From: Salvator merianae
Taxonomy: Eukaryota; Chordata; Lepidosauria; Squamata; Teiidae
Length of the DNA: 64,000 nt
Direction of reading: 5' to 3'
Assembly: GCA_003586115.2 (NCBI GenBank)
Contig: QVOM02000034.1
Span: 107,335,510 to 107,399,509, forward strand
Position 1 is the first letter of the stretch; every line of letters begins with the position of its first letter. The notes beneath the pieces were generated by a model. That model saw nothing but the letters and a program-made list of their open reading frames with translations. It had not been told where the DNA came from and did no database searches. The position numbers and the translations under genes are program-made. Positions 58,231 through 64,000 of the stretch are shown piece by piece.

Positions 58231-59476
58231 TAGTGTTGCTTGGATATCATTTTGGTGTTAAACAAGAATATTGTTACATCCCTACATTGATGCTAGTCTT
58301 GTCTAGCAGCTACTTTTATTTAAGAAAACAAAAACTAATGTTATTACTGGTAAAATTGCTGCACAGAAAATTGCTGTTGACATTTCCCTCCTTCCAGAGG
58401 ATATAGCATAATATTCCTTTCAGAATTTTAATTTTGGGGGGTATTTTTATTATTATTATGAATAATCCAATCTATAAACTAACTATCTTGCAGAATATGT
58501 GTGGAAAGACTCCTTAAGTAAGGAACATAATTAATATGGCTTTGGGTGTCATGTGTATTCACTGAATTCTTTCTAAGCAAATCCCTATTTCTCACCACTT
58601 GCCCTTCAACACTAAATCCATTCTGGTAAACCCATTCTGCTGCCAAAAGCCAGAGTGAATTTTAACAGATTTTTTTTTTTAATTTATTTGCAAGTAACAT
58701 TAAACATTTGTTGCACAGTCCACCAGATATAATGTCTGGAGTTTTATTTGCCTATCGTTAGTCAAAATCCAAACCAACAATTTTGTAATCTAAATAGTAT
58801 CTTTGAAGAATGTAGCATTTTGCAGTTCTGGTAATCTACTCTGTTGTCCACAAAATATTTCTTGATTTTTACCCACAGTGTGCTAGTAGCTACTGATCTA
58901 CTATTGTATTTTTCTCCCAGAGATGTTGTATTTCATTTCGATGTGTAGATATGGATATTTCCTAATCATTTTTGTGATTGAGACTTATGTTCATTGACAG
59001 TCGGAATCACAAATAACTTCACAAAACAAAAATGCAAACTTTAATGATTATTTTATAAATGGCAAAAAAAAAAAACCCTTCAGAAGGCAATCAATAAGGA
59101 AATGAAAAAATCTAATTATTGTTTTCAAAAGTTTGAAAAGAAAAAATACCTTTCCACCGAGGAACTCAACCTGTTCAATCAAGGCCATTCCTGTTATCAG
59201 TTTGCTGTGTCAATTAGTCAGAAACCATTTTTAGATTCTCAATTTGGTGGCAACCTCAGATAGACTAAATGTCCAGTCACCTGTTTGTCATCCCAAGCCT
59301 AGGAGATGGGAGATTTTCAAAAGTCAGACAAAGGGCGCTTCCAGACAGCAGGAGGCAATGGTGAAATCTTCTTAACTCCCAAAATTGCCTCTTGCCACCA
59401 CTGCCAAATGGCAGGAGACAAACCCAGGGTTTTACCTCCAGCTTCCAGTTTCTTCCATTCCTGGTTCTGTTCAAAA
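58231..59476. other. Intronic DNA; small TIR-like fragment at about 59333
   Basis: AT-rich and quiet. At 59333 AGGGCGCTTCCAGACAGC resembles a transposon terminus, with GGAGGCAAT/ATTGCCTC pairing after it, but no partner end was found. Confidence 0.4.
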
Positions 59477-61185
<1,709 letters not shown>

Positions 61186-61383
61186 GGGCCAGTGAGCAGC
61201 TGCATGCCAGATCCCTGGTTGCCATGGCAGCAGCTGGATGTTTCTGTGGCTGCTGGTATGGCGGGGCAGCCAGCATTTTCACTGCAAGTATTGGAAGCCC
61301 AGTTCTAGGCTGTTCCATCCTTTGCAGTGCGGATGGCCACTGTTCTGAAGAGACTGTTCCAAGGTAGAAAGGTGAAAAGGCCC
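61186..61383 (+). mobile_element. Family A element, shortened
   Basis: GGGCCAGTGAGCAGC at the left and AGGTGAAAAGGCCC at the right. The interior has TGGTTGCCATGGCAGCAGC and GGGGCAGCCAGCATTTTCAC. It lies directly at the 5' truncation edge of the L1. Confidence 0.66.
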
Positions 61384-61519
61384 TGGAGACTAGTAAAGCA
61401 ACTGCCCACTTCCCTTTGCTTTTTTCCCATGCTTTGCTACCATCCAGGTATTTGGTACAAGAGCAGTAACACAAGGAGCCAACAGATGGAGGTAAGCAGT
61501 TGGTACCAAGGGAAGCCCA
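61384..61519. other. Intronic DNA, nothing recognised
   Basis: No supported feature. Confidence 0.4.
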
Positions 61520-61690
61520 GTATCTTTGCTGGATTTCCCGTAATACCAATATATCAGATTTTTGATCAACTAACCCAGAACTATACTGGGAATGTGTAGC
61601 ATTCCCAATATAGTACCAGGAGAATCATGAGGGTTTTCCCACATCTACAGCATCCTTAAAAAACTACAGAATATCACACTCTGTTGTCCA
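61520..61690. mobile_element. Family C remnant
   Basis: TTCCCGTAATACCAATATA matches 63751 of the family C copy at 63640. A hairpin ACTATACTGGGAATG - TGTAG - CATTCCCAATATAGT lies at 61580-61614. Ends not found. Confidence 0.45.
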
Positions 61691-62867
61691 AGGGAAACCC
61701 ACTAAACAGTCCTATCTTCTTATACAAACATATCGCTCTGTTGTCTAAAATTGAAGGTGTGGATAGGTAAATGTATAATATTCCTATAGATGAGACAACA
61801 GGGCAGAGACAACAAAAGGGGTGAGGTCTGTTGACACAGAATGGAGAATTACAATTAAGACCTCTACTGTTCTACCCAGAAAACACTGTTTCTGTTATCT
61901 TTCAACACTGTCAGGGCTGATATTTACTGCCTCTTGTGCTCTTCTGGAGACTTAAAAGAGGCCCTACACTAACCGTGAATTACATACGTGAAGATAAAGT
62001 ACAGCAAGTCAAACCTGGGGAATTTCTTCATCTCCAGACTTGTTTGATGCCAAACATGAGCAAAGTTTACTTAAAGTCACAGCAGCCACTAAACAAGGCA
62101 TGACACATTAGAGCAGCAGGGGAAATCATCTCCCAGAACAAGTTGTCAAAACACTAGGGGGTGAAATTCAATATCTCCTTTCTCTGGTGTAGCCCTGTCA
62201 CCTTCAAGGAACTTGCACAAATTTATGTGGTCACTGAATTGGCTCATAATGTCAGTCAATCAATTTTTATTTGTGGGTTTCCACCAGGCAGTCCTCATAA
62301 TGTATGAAGTACAAGAAAGGGCTTTAAGAGATTGATTATTAATAAAGACATCCAAAATGAACACAGCTTTAAAAATATCACTGAAAGTGAGTGACAAGTT
62401 TCCCTGGGTGTACAAAGGCACTTAGTGACCCTTATTCCGTATTTGACAGTGTGTGTGCTGCAGTATTTTAATAGAACATTTGATAAATTAAGCTGTCCTG
62501 GAAATAGGGATTTGCTTAGCCAAACAGATCTCTGAGTAAAGTATATTAGGTATGTTTGACTGACAATTAAATCCCTTCTCCATTGGCTGAGGAAATATAT
62601 TTATTTTCAGTAAACAATGACTAACCTTGTCTTAAGCAAACTGAAAGCCATACCGTACAAGAGCCATACATTTTAGAAAACAGTTTAGACTATAGTCCTG
62701 GTGCTTGTGACAGCCTAGTTTCAGGTGAACCATGGTAATATCTAGTTCTGTACAGAGGCATGAAATGTGAATGAACACATTTTTACTAGTCTTCATACAA
62801 TCCAAACATATGCAGCTAGTATACTTCCATCTATGCAGAGTGGGTAAGTATGCACAGAGCATATGCA
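61691..62867. other. Intronic DNA, nothing recognised
   Basis: A 132-residue minus frame at 63030-62632 overlaps the next element and has no domain. No gene supported. Confidence 0.45.
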
Positions 62868-63157
62868 TAGAGATCAGCCTGAACTGAAATTTAATGGTTC
62901 GGTTTGAATTGAACCAACTGCCCTTGGTTCGGGTTTGCTTTGAACCATTTCTTTCAAACTGCAACATGGTTTGGTTCACATGCAAACCAAGTGAAACATA
63001 GCGAACCACCCTTTGTTCACGATGTTTCATTAGAAAACCCCTTGGTTTGGGTTCACTTTGAAGCAGTTTTTCAAACTACAGGGTGGTTCGGTTCACATGA
63101 GAACCATCCACTTTGCTGCGAGCCATGAACTGACTGAACCAGTTCAACAGATCTCTA
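62868..63157. mobile_element. hAT-like element with 8-bp duplication
   Basis: Termini TAGAGATCAGCCTGAACTG and (reverse-complemented) TAGAGATCTGTTGAACTGG. Flanks CATATGCA (62860-62867) and TATATGCA (63158-63165) agree at 7 of 8. The interior consists of many GGTTCGG/GAACC-type motifs (TTGGTTCGGGTTTGC and similar) in both orientations. Confidence 0.8.
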
Positions 63158-63639
63158 TATATGCACTACGTTCAATAGGGACATTTAGGAGGAATGCAAG
63201 CTACTACAAATGTCTGCACTAGCAGATGGCAGGTCCCTATTCTGAGATATATGCTGGAATAAGGCCCAGGGTAGAAAGGGCCTTGATTTGAATCCTAACC
63301 AAGGATTTAGGAGTTGAGTTATTTTCAGAGAATATGGATAGTTGCAAGTAGTATTTCTTTTTTGAGCTGTGTAATAGTTATATTTATTCCATTTTTGTCC
63401 TTTTTAAAAACAAACAAACAAACAAAAAAACTTTCTTTGATATTGCACCAGACATAGTAGATCTGCTGTTGCATTTTTTGTTTAACAGATGATGATGGTG
63501 GTGGTGATGGTGATGAATATTTCTATATGTAGATTTATTCGCTTATTATTTATAGATTGTGGCCATTCCTCTTTATGTGTGTTTTATTAACACACATGCC
63601 TTTTTTTGCAGGATTTGAGATATATGATATTTCAGAATT
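63158..63639. other. Intronic DNA, nothing recognised
   Basis: Short (AAAC)n at about 63410-63430 and a (GATGGTGGT)-like stretch at 63491-63515. No gene supported. Confidence 0.45.
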
Positions 63640-64000
63640 AATTAAAACTGCATCCATACAGAGTGTAAAACCTGGGAATAATCTGGCACTACATTGGGAT
63701 TACCACAAGTGTCATGACAATCCCAAAATAGCCCTGGGATATTGGGAAGATATCCCGTAATAACAATATTGTGGGAAAATCAACTTCTAACCCAGGTTTT
63801 ACATATAAAGAAGAGGACTTACCTGTCTGGAAGCCTGCTGCACAATCCACCATCTTGGGAATGGGCACTAAAATGTGCAGGGCTAAACCAGGCTAACAAT
63901 GGCAGCCATGCATAGGGGACAGGAATCATGCACTTCTGGGTATTTTGCACCATTTAAATACCTGGATGCATACGCCATGCCATCACAGGAGCAAGCATTT
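63640..64000 (+). mobile_element. Family C element, copy 2, cut by window end
   Basis: Begins near ACTGCATCCATACAGAGTG and shares ACCTGTCTGGAAG, CACTTCTGGGTATTTTGCA and AAATACCTGGATGCATAC with 34712-35170 in the same order. The right terminus is beyond the window. Confidence 0.62.

Noticed and set aside
62632..63030. 132-residue minus frame
   Set aside because: Overlaps a hAT-like element and has no domain or conserved motif.

Overview
The window looks like intronic DNA of a vertebrate, most likely a squamate reptile. It has no operon structure, no dense coding and almost no long reading frames. It is mostly AT-rich and CpG-poor, with many GGAA/TTCC-type microsatellites. It is packed with decayed CR1, L2-like and L1 LINE fragments (mostly antisense), tRNA-derived SINEs, and many short hAT-like and PIF/Harbinger-like DNA transposons. 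This mixture fits squamates; the species cannot be named from sequence alone.

The only convincing protein-coding piece is one 165-bp exon at 48700-48864 on the plus strand. Its 55-residue translation matches human dihydropyrimidine dehydrogenase (DPYD) residues 581-635 at about 47 of 55 positions. The length, the phase 0/0 boundaries and the flanking AG / GTAAGT all fit DPYD exon 14, the exon skipped in the human DPYD*2A splice allele. Positions 1-48699 are therefore the 3' part of intron 13 and 48865-64000 the 5' part of intron 14. I saw neither exon 13 nor exon 15.

Layout. 0-6 kb: microsatellites, a Harbinger-like element and a 2.5-kb antisense CR1. 6-14 kb: a SINE, an L2 tail, two Harbinger-like elements, a repeated 180-bp block and an antisense L1. 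17-24 kb: more short DNA transposons around a striking CpG-rich block at 19959-20615. 24-43 kb: L2 tails, SINEs, many terminal-inverted-repeat (TIR) elements and a palindromic hAT MITE. 43-49 kb: a hAT-like element, a long quiet AT-rich stretch, a Harbinger-like element ending 155 bp before the exon, then exon 14. 50-52 kb: an L2-like LINE with two nested hAT MITEs. 52-64 kb: another MITE, a perfect 35-bp inverted repeat, compound TIR elements, an antisense L1 and further DNA transposons.

Two points stand out. First, the CpG-rich block carries an NRF1 palindrome, ETS-like sites, a CCAAT box and a splice-donor-like site, so it could be an unannotated CpG-island promoter or a young CpG-rich transposon. 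Second, several non-autonomous families share GGGCCTTT-type termini, 3-bp target duplications and strong subterminal hairpins at both ends. I found no CRISPR array, defence system, tRNA/rRNA gene or viral genome.
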